Shown here: in pieces, positions 1 through 7,036 of the stretch
Position numbering within the stretch: position 1 is the stretch's first letter
Layout of the letters: each line of letters begins with the position of its first letter
Assembly: GCA_014359685.1 (NCBI GenBank)
Contig: JACIYY010000137.1
Location: 1-11,664, forward strand
DNA: 11,664 nt
From: Porphyrobacter sp.
GTDB lineage: Bacteria > Pseudomonadota > Alphaproteobacteria > Sphingomonadales > Sphingomonadaceae
Direction: 5' to 3'
The notes under the pieces: generated by a model
Told to the model about the DNA's origin: nothing
The model's database searches: none
Seen by the model: only the letters and a program-made list of their open reading frames with translations
Program-made: the position numbers and the translations under genes

Positions 1-701
1 TCTTCGCCGATTATTGCCGCCCGGCGATCCGGCTGTCGGCGCTCCAGCAGGTGCGCACCATCTATGTGCTGACCCACGATTCGATCGGGCTGGGCGAGGA
101 CGGGCCGACCCACCAGCCGATCGAGCACCTGCAATCGCTGCGGGCGATGCCAAACCTGCTGGTGATGCGCCCCGCCGACGCGCTGGAGACTGCCGAGTGC
201 TGGGAATTGGCGCTGCAGCAGCCGGCGCGGCCGAGCGTGCTGGCGCTGACCCGCCAGGACCTGCCCGCCTTGCGCGACGATGCGGGCGAGAACCGCTCCG
301 CGCGCGGTGCCTACCGGCTTCGCTCCGCCACCGCGCCGCGCCGGGTGATCGTGATCGCCACCGGCTCCGAAGTGGCGCTCGCCTGCGCGGTGGGCGCGGC
401 GCTCGAAGAGCAGGGGATCGGCGCCGACGTCGTGTCGATGCCCTGCGCCGAATTGTTCGACGAACAGCCCGCCGACTATCGCCAGGACATCCTCCCCGAC
501 TTGCCCGCAGCTGAGATCCTGCGCGTCTCGATCGAGGCGGGGGCGAGCTTCGGGTGGGAACGTTACATCACCGCCGACGGGCTTGCCATCGGCATCGACC
601 GCTTCGGCGCATCAGGGCCGGCGCCCGCCCTGTTCGCGGCGTTCGGCTTCACGGTCGAGGCGATCGTGCCCAGGATCATGGCGACACTTTCCAGCAACTG
701 A
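1..701 (+). CDS. tkt: Transketolase, C-terminal part (5' end outside window)
   Basis: This is the last 232 codons of a transketolase; the first complete codon is at position 3, and about 430 residues, including the diphosphate-binding domain, lie upstream. The enzyme is cytosolic and moves two-carbon ketol units between pentose and triose/hexose phosphates, using TPP and a divalent metal. Visible hallmarks are the THDSIGLGEDGPTHQP stretch (about residues 24-39 of the fragment), which belongs to the pyrimidine-binding domain and substrate channel, the MRPAD segment shortly after it, and the C-terminal domain with IATGSEV and an ASFGWERY-type motif. The in-frame GTG at 51 is internal, because the frame stays open and homologous upstream of it. 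The TGA at 699-701 is followed 13 nt later by gap, so it appears to head or lie inside the same operon. Only the missing 5' end limits certainty. Confidence 0.95.
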   Translation, partial: FADYCRPAIRLSALQQVRTIYVLTHDSIGLGEDGPTHQPIEHLQSLRAMPNLLVMRPADALETAECWELALQQPARPSVLALTRQDLPALRDDAGENRSARGAYRLRSATAPRRVIVIATGSEVALACAVGAALEEQGIGADVVSMPCAELFDEQPADYRQDILPDLPAAEILRVSIEAGASFGWERYITADGLAIGIDRFGASGPAPALFAAFGFTVEAIVPRIMATLSSN

Positions 702-714
702 CGGGGAATAGGAT

Positions 715-1722
715 ATGGCGACGAAGGTTTCGATCAACGGGTTCGGACGCATCGGACGGCTCGTCGCCCGCGCGATCCTGGAGCGCAGCGATCACGATCT
801 CGATCTGGTGGCGATCAACGACCTCGCCTCGCCGGCCGACAATGCGCTGCTGTTCGCCTATGACAGCACGCACGGCCGCTTCCCCGGCACCGTCACCAGC
901 GATGCCGATTCGATGCAGGTCAACGGCAAGGACATCGCCGTCACCAGGGAACGCGATCCCGGCAAGCTGCCGCACAAGGCGATGGGGGTCGATCTGGTGC
1001 TGGAATGCACGGGCTTCTTCCAGAGCCACGATGCCGCCAGGCCGCACCTCGATGCCGGCGCCAAGCGGGTGCTGATCTCGGCCCCGGCGACCGGCGTGTC
1101 GGCGACCATCGTCTATGGCGTCAACCACGATACGCTGACCGCCGACGATGTGATCGTCTCCAACGCCAGCTGCACCACCAACTGCCTGGCACCGGTCGCC
1201 AAGGTCCTGAACGATGCCTTCGGGATCGAACGCGGCTTCATGACCACGATCCATTCCTACACCAACGACCAGCGCATCCTCGACCAGATCCACAAGGACC
1301 TGCGCCGCGCCCGCGCCGGCGCGCTCAACATGATCCCCACCACCACCGGCGCCGCGCGCGCCGTGGGGCTGGTGCTGCCCGAGCTGAAGGGCAAGCTGGA
1401 CGGCTCGTCGATCCGGGTGCCGACTCCCAACGTCTCGCTGGTGGACCTGGTGTTCGTGCCGGGGCGCGACACCGGCAAGGACGAGATCAACGCCGCGCTG
1501 AAGCAGGCTGCCGAAGGCCCGATGAAGGGCGTACTCGACTACACCGACCAGCCGCTCGTCAGCAGCGACTTCAACCATTATCCGGCCAGCTCCACCGTGG
1601 ACAGCCTGGAGACCGTGGTGCTGGAGAGCAAGCTGGCCCGCGTGGTGTCGTGGTACGACAATGAATGGGGCTTCTCCAACCGCATGATCGACACCGCCGG
1701 AGTGATGGCGGGCCTGCTCTGA
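715..1722 (+). CDS. gap: Type I glyceraldehyde-3-phosphate dehydrogenase
   Basis: A full-length 335-residue GAPDH, a cytosolic homotetramer in the family, which interconverts glyceraldehyde 3-phosphate and 1,3-bisphosphoglycerate with NAD(P). The Rossmann motif INGFGRIGR is at residues 7-15 and an acidic residue (AIND, D36) lies at the end of the second strand, which usually favours NAD. The catalytic signature ASCTTNC places the nucleophile at C153, and the proton-relay histidine is H180 (TTIHSYT). At the usual coenzyme-selectivity dipeptide before HKDLRRAR this protein has Gln-Ile, neither the Leu-Pro of classic NAD enzymes nor the Ala-Ser of dual-specificity photosynthetic ones. The ATG at 715 follows a purine-rich GGGGAATAGG and sits 13 nt after the transketolase stop, implying cotranscription. 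No phosphorylating GAPDH paralogue is visible here. Confidence 0.97.
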   Translation: MATKVSINGFGRIGRLVARAILERSDHDLDLVAINDLASPADNALLFAYDSTHGRFPGTVTSDADSMQVNGKDIAVTRERDPGKLPHKAMGVDLVLECTGFFQSHDAARPHLDAGAKRVLISAPATGVSATIVYGVNHDTLTADDVIVSNASCTTNCLAPVAKVLNDAFGIERGFMTTIHSYTNDQRILDQIHKDLRRARAGALNMIPTTTGAARAVGLVLPELKGKLDGSSIRVPTPNVSLVDLVFVPGRDTGKDEINAALKQAAEGPMKGVLDYTDQPLVSSDFNHYPASSTVDSLETVVLESKLARVVSWYDNEWGFSNRMIDTAGVMAGLL

Positions 1723-1729
1723 GCGACCG

Positions 1730-2191
1730 GTGAGCGGGCGGCTGGCAGGCATCGCCCGGCACGCCCGGCCGCGCGGCCCGATCGAGCGGGTGGACCACGC
1801 CCGTGTCAGCCGCGCCGCCGGGATCGCCGGGGACTTTCGCGGCGCGCTGGCCGCGCAGAAAAGCGGCGCGCGGCGCCAGGTCTCGCTGCTGGAGGCGGAA
1901 TGCTGGGCAGCGGCGATGGCCGAGCTGCACCGCGACGAGCCATGGTGGATCCGCCGCGCCAACCTGCTGGTACACGGCCTGCGGCTGCCGCGCGCGGCAG
2001 GCACCCGCATTCGCATCGGCGCGGCCTGTCTGCTGGAAGTCACGATGGAATGCGATCCGTGCAGCCGCATGGAGGAGGTCGTGCCCGGCCTCATGGCCGC
2101 GCTGACGCCCGACTGGCGCGGCGGGTTCCTGGCACGGGTGCTGGAGGACGGTGACTGTGCCGTCGGGGACGAAGTGAGGATCGAGGAATGA
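1730..2191 (+). CDS. MOSC-domain protein between gap and pgk
   Basis: A 153-residue protein that is essentially a lone MOSC domain, the fold found at the C-terminus of molybdenum-cofactor sulfurases and in YiiM/mARC-type proteins. The N-terminal strand (GRLAGIARHARP), then GIAGDFRG (31-38), a VSLLEAE strand (51-57), a glycine-containing IGAACLLEVT strand and ECDPCSRMEE with C108 and C111 match the family order; the C-terminus (ARVLEDGDCAVGDEV) also fits. The start is GTG at 1730, 7 nt after the gap stop; no good Shine-Dalgarno precedes it, so translation may depend on gap. Its TGA overlaps the pgk ATG (ATGA), which suggests translational coupling. MOSC proteins bind molybdenum cofactor or handle sulfur at a conserved cysteine in characterised members. 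The substrate here is unknown and I do not assign one. It lacks the beta-barrel domain of mARC. Confidence 0.85.
   Translation: MSGRLAGIARHARPRGPIERVDHARVSRAAGIAGDFRGALAAQKSGARRQVSLLEAECWAAAMAELHRDEPWWIRRANLLVHGLRLPRAAGTRIRIGAACLLEVTMECDPCSRMEEVVPGLMAALTPDWRGGFLARVLEDGDCAVGDEVRIEE
2176..2190 (+). promoter_or_regulatory. pgk ribosome binding site and ATGA overlap start
   Basis: GAGGA at 2176-2180 lies 7 nt before the pgk ATG (2188-2190) and inside the last codons of the MOSC gene. With the ATGA overlap at 2188-2191 this fixes the pgk start and suggests terminating ribosomes can re-initiate on pgk. Confidence 0.7.
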
Positions 2192-3393
2192 GCCAGTTCA
2201 AGACCCTGGATGACCTGGGCGACATCAGCGGCAAGGTCGCGCTGGTGCGGGTCGATCTGAACCTGCCGATGCGCGACGGCGAGGTGACCGACGCCACTCG
2301 CGCCCGCGCGGTCGCCCCGACGATCCTGGAACTGGCCGATGCCGGCGCCAAGGTGCTGCTGCTGACCCATTTCGGCCGGCCCGAGGGGCAGCGCAACTCG
2401 ACCATGTCGACCAGCCTGATCCAGCGGACGATCCAGGACGTGCTGGGGCGCGAGGTGATGTTCATCTCCGAAGTCAGTGGCCCGGTGGTCGAACAATCGC
2501 TGGCGATCATGCGGCCCGGCGATATCGGCCTGTTGGAGAACACCCGCTTCTGGCCCGGCGAGGAGGCCAACGATGCCGATTTCGCCCGCGCCATCGCCGC
2601 CCACGGTGATTTCTACGTCAACGATGCCTTCTCCGCCGCTCATCGCGCCCATGCCAGCACGGAGGGGCTGGCCCATCTGCTGCCCGCCTATGCCGGCCGG
2701 GCGATGCAGGCCGAGCTGGAGGCGCTCGACAAGGCGCTGGGCCATCCGCAGAGGCCGGTCGCGGCGGTGGTCGGCGGCGCCAAGGTGTCGACCAAAATGG
2801 GGGTGCTGGAGCATCTGGTCGGCCGGGTCGATCACCTGATCATCGGCGGCGGCATGGCCAACACCTTCCTCGCCGCGCGCGGGATCGCTGTCGGCAAGTC
2901 GCTGTGCGAGCACGAGCTGACTGGCGACGTCGCGGCGATCATGGAGGCGGCCGACCGCTCCGGCTGCGTGGTCCACCTGCCCTATGACGTTGCGGTCGCC
3001 AGGGAGTTCGCCCCCAACCCGCCATCGCTGCGGGTCTGCAATGTCCATGACGTCGCCGCCGACGAGATGATCCTCGATATTGGCCCGCAGGCGACAGAGG
3101 CGCTGGCCGATGCGCTCAAGACCTGCCGCACGCTGGTCTGGAACGGCCCGCTCGGCGCGTTCGAGACCCCGCCCTTCGATACCGCAACGGTCGCGTTGGC
3201 GCGCACCGCTGCGGCGCTGACCCGCGAAGGCTCGCTGGTGTCGGTGGCCGGCGGTGGCGACACCGTCGCGGCGCTCAACCAGGCCGGCGTGACCGGCGAA
3301 TTCAGCTACGTCTCCACCGCCGGGGGCGCGTTTCTCGAATGGATGGAAGGGCGCGAGCTGCCCGGCGTCGCGGCGCTCCGGCAGGCGGACTGA
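2188..3393 (+). CDS. pgk: Phosphoglycerate kinase
   Basis: A complete 401-residue PGK, a cytosolic monomer in the family, which transfers phosphate between 1,3-bisphosphoglycerate and ADP; it works in either direction. The N-terminal substrate domain shows RVDLNLP (21-27), LTHFGRP (59-65), ENTRFWPGEE (117-126) and NDAFSAAHRAHAS (145-157). The C-terminal nucleotide domain shows GGAKVSTK (196-203), WNGPLGAFE (318-326), AGGGDT (354-359) and STAGGAFLEW (376-385). All expected catalytic segments are present and the length is typical. It overlaps the upstream MOSC gene by 4 nt and follows GAPDH in pathway order. A 91-nt gap separates it from the aldolase, so a second promoter there is possible. Confidence 0.97.
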   Translation: MSQFKTLDDLGDISGKVALVRVDLNLPMRDGEVTDATRARAVAPTILELADAGAKVLLLTHFGRPEGQRNSTMSTSLIQRTIQDVLGREVMFISEVSGPVVEQSLAIMRPGDIGLLENTRFWPGEEANDADFARAIAAHGDFYVNDAFSAAHRAHASTEGLAHLLPAYAGRAMQAELEALDKALGHPQRPVAAVVGGAKVSTKMGVLEHLVGRVDHLIIGGGMANTFLAARGIAVGKSLCEHELTGDVAAIMEAADRSGCVVHLPYDVAVAREFAPNPPSLRVCNVHDVAADEMILDIGPQATEALADALKTCRTLVWNGPLGAFETPPFDTATVALARTAAALTREGSLVSVAGGGDTVAALNQAGVTGEFSYVSTAGGAFLEWMEGRELPGVAALRQAD

Positions 3394-3419
3394 CGCCGCC
3401 GTGGCCGCCGGCCGCTTGG

Positions 3420-3448
3420 TTGAACCGCCACATCCGCGCGGCTAAGCC
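3420..3448 (+). promoter_or_regulatory. Weak candidate promoter before the aldolase
   Basis: The 91-nt gap between pgk and the aldolase (3394-3484) contains TTGAAC at 3420-3425 and TAAGCC at 3443-3448, separated by 17 nt. The -35 match is fair and the -10 match is poor. A short palindrome, GCGGCTAAGCCGC (3438-3450, 5-bp stem), covers the -10. It could be an operator or a small hairpin; no T-tract follows, so it is not a classical terminator. A run of five G at 3471-3475 is the likely ribosome binding site of the ATG at 3485. Confidence 0.25.
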
Positions 3449-3484
3449 GCAAGCCACGAACTGACAGACAGGGGGACACGACCA

Positions 3485-4384
3485 ATGAACACCGCCGAGA
3501 TGACCGCCAAGATCGCCGCCGGCAAAGGCTTCATCGCCGCGCTCGACCAGTCGGGTGGCTCCACCCCCAAGGCGCTGCGCGCCTACGGCGTGGCGGATGA
3601 CGAGTGGAACGGCGAGGACGAGATGTATGCCAAGATCCACGAGATGCGCTGCCGGATCATCAAGGCCCCCAGCTTCAACGGCGATCGGGTGATCGGCGCC
3701 ATCCTGTTCGAAAAGACGATGGACGGCGTGGTCGACGGCAAGCCCGTGCCGCAGGCGCTGATCGACAAGGGCGTGGTCCCGTTCGTCAAGATCGACAAGG
3801 GGCTGGAGGACGAGGTCAACGGCGTGCAGCTGATGAAGCCGATCCCTGGCCTCGACGCACTGCTGACCCGCGCCAGGGGGCTGGGCGTGTTCGGCACCAA
3901 GGAGCGTTCGGTCATCAATGCCGCCAACCGCGAAGGTATCGCGGCGGTGGTGGCGCAGCAATTCGAGGTCGGCCGCGAGGTGCTCGCCCATGGGATGATG
4001 CCGATCCTGGAGCCGGAATATTCGATCAAGGCCGCCGACCGTGCCGAGGGCGAGGCGATCCTGCGCGAGGAGATCCTCAAGCATCTGGATGACCTGCCCG
4101 AAGGCCAGCAGGTGATGCTCAAGCTGTCGATCCCGGTGAAGCCCAACACCTATGCAGCATTGGTGGCCCATCCCAAGGTGCTGAAGGTGGTGGCGCTGTC
4201 GGGCGGCTTCACCCGCGACGAGGCCTGCGCGGAGCTGGCGAAGAACGACGGCATGATCGCCAGCTTCAGCCGCGCCCTGCTGGAAGAGCTGCGCGCGCAG
4301 CAGAGCGACGCCGAATTCGACGCCAAGCTGGACGAGGCGATCACCGCCATCCACCGCGCCAGCGTGGAGAAGGTCGCGGCGTAA
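3485..4384 (+). CDS. fda: Class I fructose-bisphosphate aldolase (Schiff-base type)
   Basis: A complete 299-residue class I aldolase, close in length to the staphylococcal Fda enzymes (about 296). It reversibly cleaves fructose 1,6-bisphosphate to dihydroxyacetone phosphate and glyceraldehyde 3-phosphate through a lysine Schiff base, without a metal. Visible features are ALDQSGGSTPKAL (19-31), IIKAPSFNG (58-66), VPFVKIDKGL (98-107), the ILEPEYS segment with general acid/base E176, and VMLKLSIP with the Schiff-base K213. These sit one residue from the positions I recall for the Staphylococcus family. No class II zinc aldolase is in the window. It follows pgk after a 91-nt gap and precedes thiE by 8 nt. 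The symbol fda follows the Staphylococcus usage; other annotations may say fbaB, a different subgroup name. Confidence 0.93.
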   Translation: MNTAEMTAKIAAGKGFIAALDQSGGSTPKALRAYGVADDEWNGEDEMYAKIHEMRCRIIKAPSFNGDRVIGAILFEKTMDGVVDGKPVPQALIDKGVVPFVKIDKGLEDEVNGVQLMKPIPGLDALLTRARGLGVFGTKERSVINAANREGIAAVVAQQFEVGREVLAHGMMPILEPEYSIKAADRAEGEAILREEILKHLDDLPEGQQVMLKLSIPVKPNTYAALVAHPKVLKVVALSGGFTRDEACAELAKNDGMIASFSRALLEELRAQQSDAEFDAKLDEAITAIHRASVEKVAA

Positions 4385-4392
4385 GCGCCCCC

Positions 4393-5028
4393 ATGCCCGA
4401 CGCGCCTGCCACCCAGCTCTACCTGATCTCCCCGCTCGACGTGTCGGGCAGCTTCGCGGACCGGCTCGCCCGCGCGATCGACGCCGCGCATCCGGCGATG
4501 CCGGTCGCCGCCTTCCAGCTGCGCCTGAAGGATGTCGACCAGCACGCGGCGGCGCGCCTCGCCGAGCCGTTGCAGGCGGTCTGCCGGGACCGCGAGGTGG
4601 CCTTCATCGTCAACGACAGCATCGCGCTGGCGCGGCGGATCAAGGCCGATGGCGTGCATCTGGGGCAGGGCGACGGCACCGTGCAGGAGGCGCGCGAGGC
4701 GCTGGGTCGGGAGGCGCAGATTGGCGTCACCTGCCATGCCAGCCGCCATCTGGCGATGGAAGCAGGCGAAGCGGGCGCCGATTACGTCGCCTTCGGCGCC
4801 TTCTTCCCCAGCACCACCAAGGCCAGCGAACACCGGGCGGAGCCGGCGCTAGTGGAATGGTGGCACCAGCTGATGGAGATTCCCTGCGTCGCCATCGGCG
4901 GGATCACGCCGGCCAATTGCCGCGCGCTGGTGACGGCCGGCGCCGATTTCCTCGCCGTCAGCGCTGCCGTGTGGAGCGGGGACGAGGCAGCGGCGGTGCG
5001 CGCCTTCGGCGAGGCCGTCGCGCCATAG
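4393..5028 (+). CDS. thiE: Thiamine phosphate synthase
   Basis: A 211-residue ThiE-family TIM barrel. The enzyme joins the hydroxymethylpyrimidine diphosphate and thiazole phosphate halves of thiamine in the cytosol. Family marks are FQLRLKD (41-47), FIVNDSIALA (71-80), DGVHLGQGD (86-94), a GADYVAFGAFFPSTTK stretch (128-143) corresponding to the GPVFPT-TK phosphate loop, and VAIGGIT (166-172). The loop reads GAFFPSTTK rather than the textbook form, which I believe is common in alphaproteobacterial ThiE. The ATG at 4393 is 8 nt after the aldolase stop, so it is very likely cotranscribed with glycolytic genes, not with other thi genes. I see no TPP riboswitch in the short gap. The regulatory protein TenI shares this fold but normally lacks the full substrate motifs. 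Confidence 0.9.
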   Translation: MPDAPATQLYLISPLDVSGSFADRLARAIDAAHPAMPVAAFQLRLKDVDQHAAARLAEPLQAVCRDREVAFIVNDSIALARRIKADGVHLGQGDGTVQEAREALGREAQIGVTCHASRHLAMEAGEAGADYVAFGAFFPSTTKASEHRAEPALVEWWHQLMEIPCVAIGGITPANCRALVTAGADFLAVSAAVWSGDEAAAVRAFGEAVAP

Positions 5029-5045
5029 CGGGAGCGTTTTGCACG

Positions 5046-5071
5046 GGTGCGGGCGGTTTCCCCCCTGCACC
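5046..5071. terminator. Hairpin in the thiE/exported-protein convergent gap
   Basis: The 63-nt gap between two convergent stops (5028 and 5092) contains GGTGC (5046-5050) pairing with GCACC (5067-5071). The stem extends inward through a G-rich/C-rich run with one bulge and a small T-containing loop. There is no T-tract after it on either strand, so it is only a candidate bidirectional or Rho-assisted terminator. Nothing else is seen in this gap. Confidence 0.35.
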
Positions 5072-5091
5072 GGCGCGTACAGAGCCGCGAA

Positions 5092-5454
5092 CTAACGCTC
5101 CTGCCGGATGCAGCGCAGCCGGCCGGGCGTGCCGTTTTCCAGCCGGCGCAGCGTGGCACTGGAGATCACCGCGTATTCCTCCCCCTGCCGGGGGCCGCTG
5201 GTGAAGGTCAGCCGGTCACCGCGCCGCAGATAGGTGCCCGACCCGGCGGCCGAGGAATAGCGCGAATCGCTCTCGATCCGGAAGCCCAGCTCCGGCTGTT
5301 CGATGCCGCGCGGACCGGCGGCATCGCCGGGCAGCTCGCACACATAGCGGCCCTGCTGCATGGTGCCGATCGACCCCTGCGCCACGGCCGGCGCGGCGAG
5401 GGCCAGGGACAGCGCAATGGCCGCCCCGGCTGCGATGATGCGATGCCCGGTCAT
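5092..5454 (-). CDS. Small exported protein of unknown function
   Basis: A 120-residue protein, convergent with thiE and divergent from efp. I do not recognise the family. The start chosen is the ATG at 5454 because it begins a clean Sec signal peptide: MTGHR, a hydrophobic alanine/leucine core, and an AVA|Q cleavage-like site at about residue 26. Upstream in-frame starts at 5466 and 5535 would put charged, cysteine-containing sequence before the signal. The predicted mature protein of about 95 residues has RYVCELPGDAAGP, a stretch rich in Ser, Gly and Tyr, a YLRRGDRLTFTSGPRQG segment, and a C-terminal GRLRCIRQ. The two cysteines, one near each end of the mature part, could form a disulfide in the periplasm. 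There is no lipobox and no second membrane segment. Function cannot be inferred from the neighbours; efp is probably only divergent. Confidence 0.75.
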   Translation of the reverse strand: MTGHRIIAAGAAIALSLALAAPAVAQGSIGTMQQGRYVCELPGDAAGPRGIEQPELGFRIESDSRYSSAAGSGTYLRRGDRLTFTSGPRQGEEYAVISSATLRRLENGTPGRLRCIRQER

Positions 5455-5552
5455 GCCGCCCGCCATAGCGGCGTCGCGCTTGCATTGCCATGAACGCGGC
5501 CAGCGGCTAGGGCGCGCCGACATTTTTCCGCACATCGAAGGCTGAAGACGCG

Positions 5553-6116
5553 ATGAAGATCAGCGGCGTGGACATCCGCCCCGGCAACATCCTCGAATAT
5601 GAGGGGGGCATCTGGAAGGTGGCCAAGATCCAGCACACGCAACCCGGCAAGGGCGGCGCCTATATGCAGGTCGAGATGAAGAACCTGCAGGACGGCCGCA
5701 AGACCAACGTGCGCTTCCGCAGCGCCGACACGGTCGAGCGGGTGCGGCTCGATACCAAGGATTTCCAGTATCTGTATGCCGAAGGCGACAGCCTCGTGTT
5801 CATGGACCGCGACACCTACGAGCAGATCCAGCTCCCCGCCGACCTGCTCGGCGATGCGGCCGCGTTCCTGGAGGACGGGATGGAGGTGACGCTGGAGATG
5901 TGGGAGGACAAGCCCATCAGCGTGGCCCTGCCCGAACAGGTGGAGGCGGTGATCGTCGAGGCCGATGCGGTGGTCAAGGGCCAGACCGCATCCTCCAGCT
6001 ACAAGCCGGCGGTGCTGGAGAACGGCGTGCGGGTGATGGTGCCGCCACATATCGGCGCGGGCACCCGGATCATCGTCGACGTCTATGAACGGACCTATCT
6101 CGGAAAGGCCGGCTGA
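5553..6116 (+). CDS. efp: Elongation factor P
   Basis: A complete 187-residue EF-P, which binds the ribosome between the P and E sites and relieves stalling at polyproline stretches. The N-terminal KOW-like domain carries the loop [10 protein letters not shown] with K33 at the tip, the position that is beta-lysylated in enterobacteria. Two OB-like domains follow, with VRFRS (about 53-57), the C-terminal [13 protein letters not shown] segment (144-156) and the [14 protein letters not shown] strand (163-176). A lysine tip with PGKG is compatible with EpmA-type modification, but no epmA or epmB is in the window, so modification is unknown. A GAAGG ribosome binding site lies at 5537-5541. A suhB-like gene starts 6 nt after the stop, so the two are likely one transcript. 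The 98-nt gap shared with the divergent exported-protein gene should hold promoters for both, but I see no convincing pair. Confidence 0.97.
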   Translation: MKISGVDIRPGNILEYEGGIWKVAKIQHTQPGKGGAYMQVEMKNLQDGRKTNVRFRSADTVERVRLDTKDFQYLYAEGDSLVFMDRDTYEQIQLPADLLGDAAAFLEDGMEVTLEMWEDKPISVALPEQVEAVIVEADAVVKGQTASSSYKPAVLENGVRVMVPPHIGAGTRIIVDVYERTYLGKAG

Positions 6117-6122
6117 CCGGCC

Positions 6123-6959
6123 ATGCCGGCAGTCTCCGGCCTGATCCGCGTGATGGAGCGCGCCGCGCGCAAGGCCGGCGCGCGGCTGCGGCGCGATTTC
6201 GGCGAGGTCGAACAGCTCCAGGTCAGCCGCAAGGGTCCGGCCGATTTCGTCAGCCGCGCCGATCGCCAGGCCGAACGCACTCTTTGGGACGAACTGCGCG
6301 CCGCCCGGCCCGGCTGGGGATTCGTGCTGGAGGAAGGCGGCGTGATCGAAGGCGAACCGACGCTGCCCCGCTGGATCATCGACCCGCTCGACGGGACCAG
6401 CAACTTCCTCCACGGCATCCCGCATTTCGCCATCTCCATCGCGGTCCAGGAACGCGCGCTCGACGGGAAGGGCGCGGACGGCAGCGGCTGGGGCGATGTC
6501 ACCGCTGGCCTCGTCTATCAGCCGATCACCGATGAAAGCTTCTGGGCCGAGAAGGCCGGCGGCGCCTGGCTCCAGGACGCGCGGCTGCGCGTGTCGGGCC
6601 GACGCCACCTGTCCGACGCGCTGATCGCCACCGGCATCCCGTTCCACGGCCATGGCGATCTTGAGGAATGGAGCCGGGTGTTCGCCGCCATTGGCCCGCA
6701 GGTCGCCGGCATCCGCCGCTTCGGTTCGGCCGCGCTCGATCTCGCCTGGGTCGCGGCGGGCCGCTTCGACGGGTTCTGGGAAAGCGATCTCCGCCCGTGG
6801 GACAGCGCCGCCGGCTGCCTGCTGGTGCGCGAGGCCGGTGGCTTCGTCACCGATTATCGCGGCCGCTCGCAGCCGATCTGCGCCGCGCAGGTGCTAGCCG
6901 CCAACGATCCGCTGCATTCGCGGCTGCACAAGCTGCTTGCCGGCGCGCTGCGCGATTGA
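6123..6959 (+). CDS. suhB: Inositol monophosphatase family protein (SuhB-like)
   Basis: A 278-residue member of the Li-sensitive, Mg-dependent phosphatase family, cytosolic, which hydrolyses inositol phosphates or related sugar phosphates; the exact substrate is not set by sequence alone. Metal-binding motifs are intact: LEEGG with E70/E71, WIIDPLDGTSNF (84-95) with D87 and D90, and RPWDSAAGCLLVREAGG (224-240) with D227. An ISIAV strand follows the second motif, as is usual. It starts 6 nt after efp and probably shares its transcript. In E. coli SuhB also acts with the Nus factors in rRNA antitermination; whether this homologue does so is unknown. Alternatives within the superfamily are CysQ or HisN-type phosphatases; the WIIDPLDGTSNFLHG form favours SuhB. 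Confidence 0.9.
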   Translation: MPAVSGLIRVMERAARKAGARLRRDFGEVEQLQVSRKGPADFVSRADRQAERTLWDELRAARPGWGFVLEEGGVIEGEPTLPRWIIDPLDGTSNFLHGIPHFAISIAVQERALDGKGADGSGWGDVTAGLVYQPITDESFWAEKAGGAWLQDARLRVSGRRHLSDALIATGIPFHGHGDLEEWSRVFAAIGPQVAGIRRFGSAALDLAWVAAGRFDGFWESDLRPWDSAAGCLLVREAGGFVTDYRGRSQPICAAQVLAANDPLHSRLHKLLAGALRD

Positions 6960-6992
6960 GAGCGAGCCGGGACTGTTTTGCCCGTTCGCCCG

Positions 6993-7021
6993 TTGATGCC
7001 CGGGCGGCGTCCGGCTAGGCG
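6993..7021 (+). promoter_or_regulatory. Candidate tRNA-Leu promoter
   Basis: TTGATG (6993-6998) and TAGGCG (7016-7021) are separated by 17 nt in the 77-nt gap between suhB and the tRNA. The predicted start of transcription would fall a few nucleotides before the mature tRNA 5' end at 7037. The -35 is fair and the -10 is weak. Confidence 0.3.
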
Positions 7022-7036
7022 CGAAGGGATGGTGAG

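Noticed and set aside
676..3048. 790-codon open frame on the minus strand, opposite gap, the MOSC gene and pgk
   Set aside because: Its product is a low-complexity string rich in His, Asp, Arg and Gly with no family motif. It is exactly antisense to well-supported genes, the expected effect of G/C-rich third positions.
3438..3450. Palindrome GCGGCTAAGCCGC before the aldolase as a terminator
   Set aside because: The stem is only 5 bp and no T-tract follows. At best it is an operator or an incidental palindrome.
4385..4392. TPP riboswitch before thiE
   Set aside because: Only 8 nt separate the aldolase stop and the thiE start, which is far too short for a riboswitch, and no thi-box-like sequence was noticed nearby.
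5480..5510. efp promoter from TTGCAT (5480-5485) and a TAG-containing -10
   Set aside because: No -10-like hexamer occurs at acceptable spacing (the TAG begins 22 nt after the -35), so I did not list it.
5451..6653. 400-codon minus-strand open frame over efp and suhB
   Set aside because: Antisense shadow of two conserved genes; composition is typical of GC-driven open frames.
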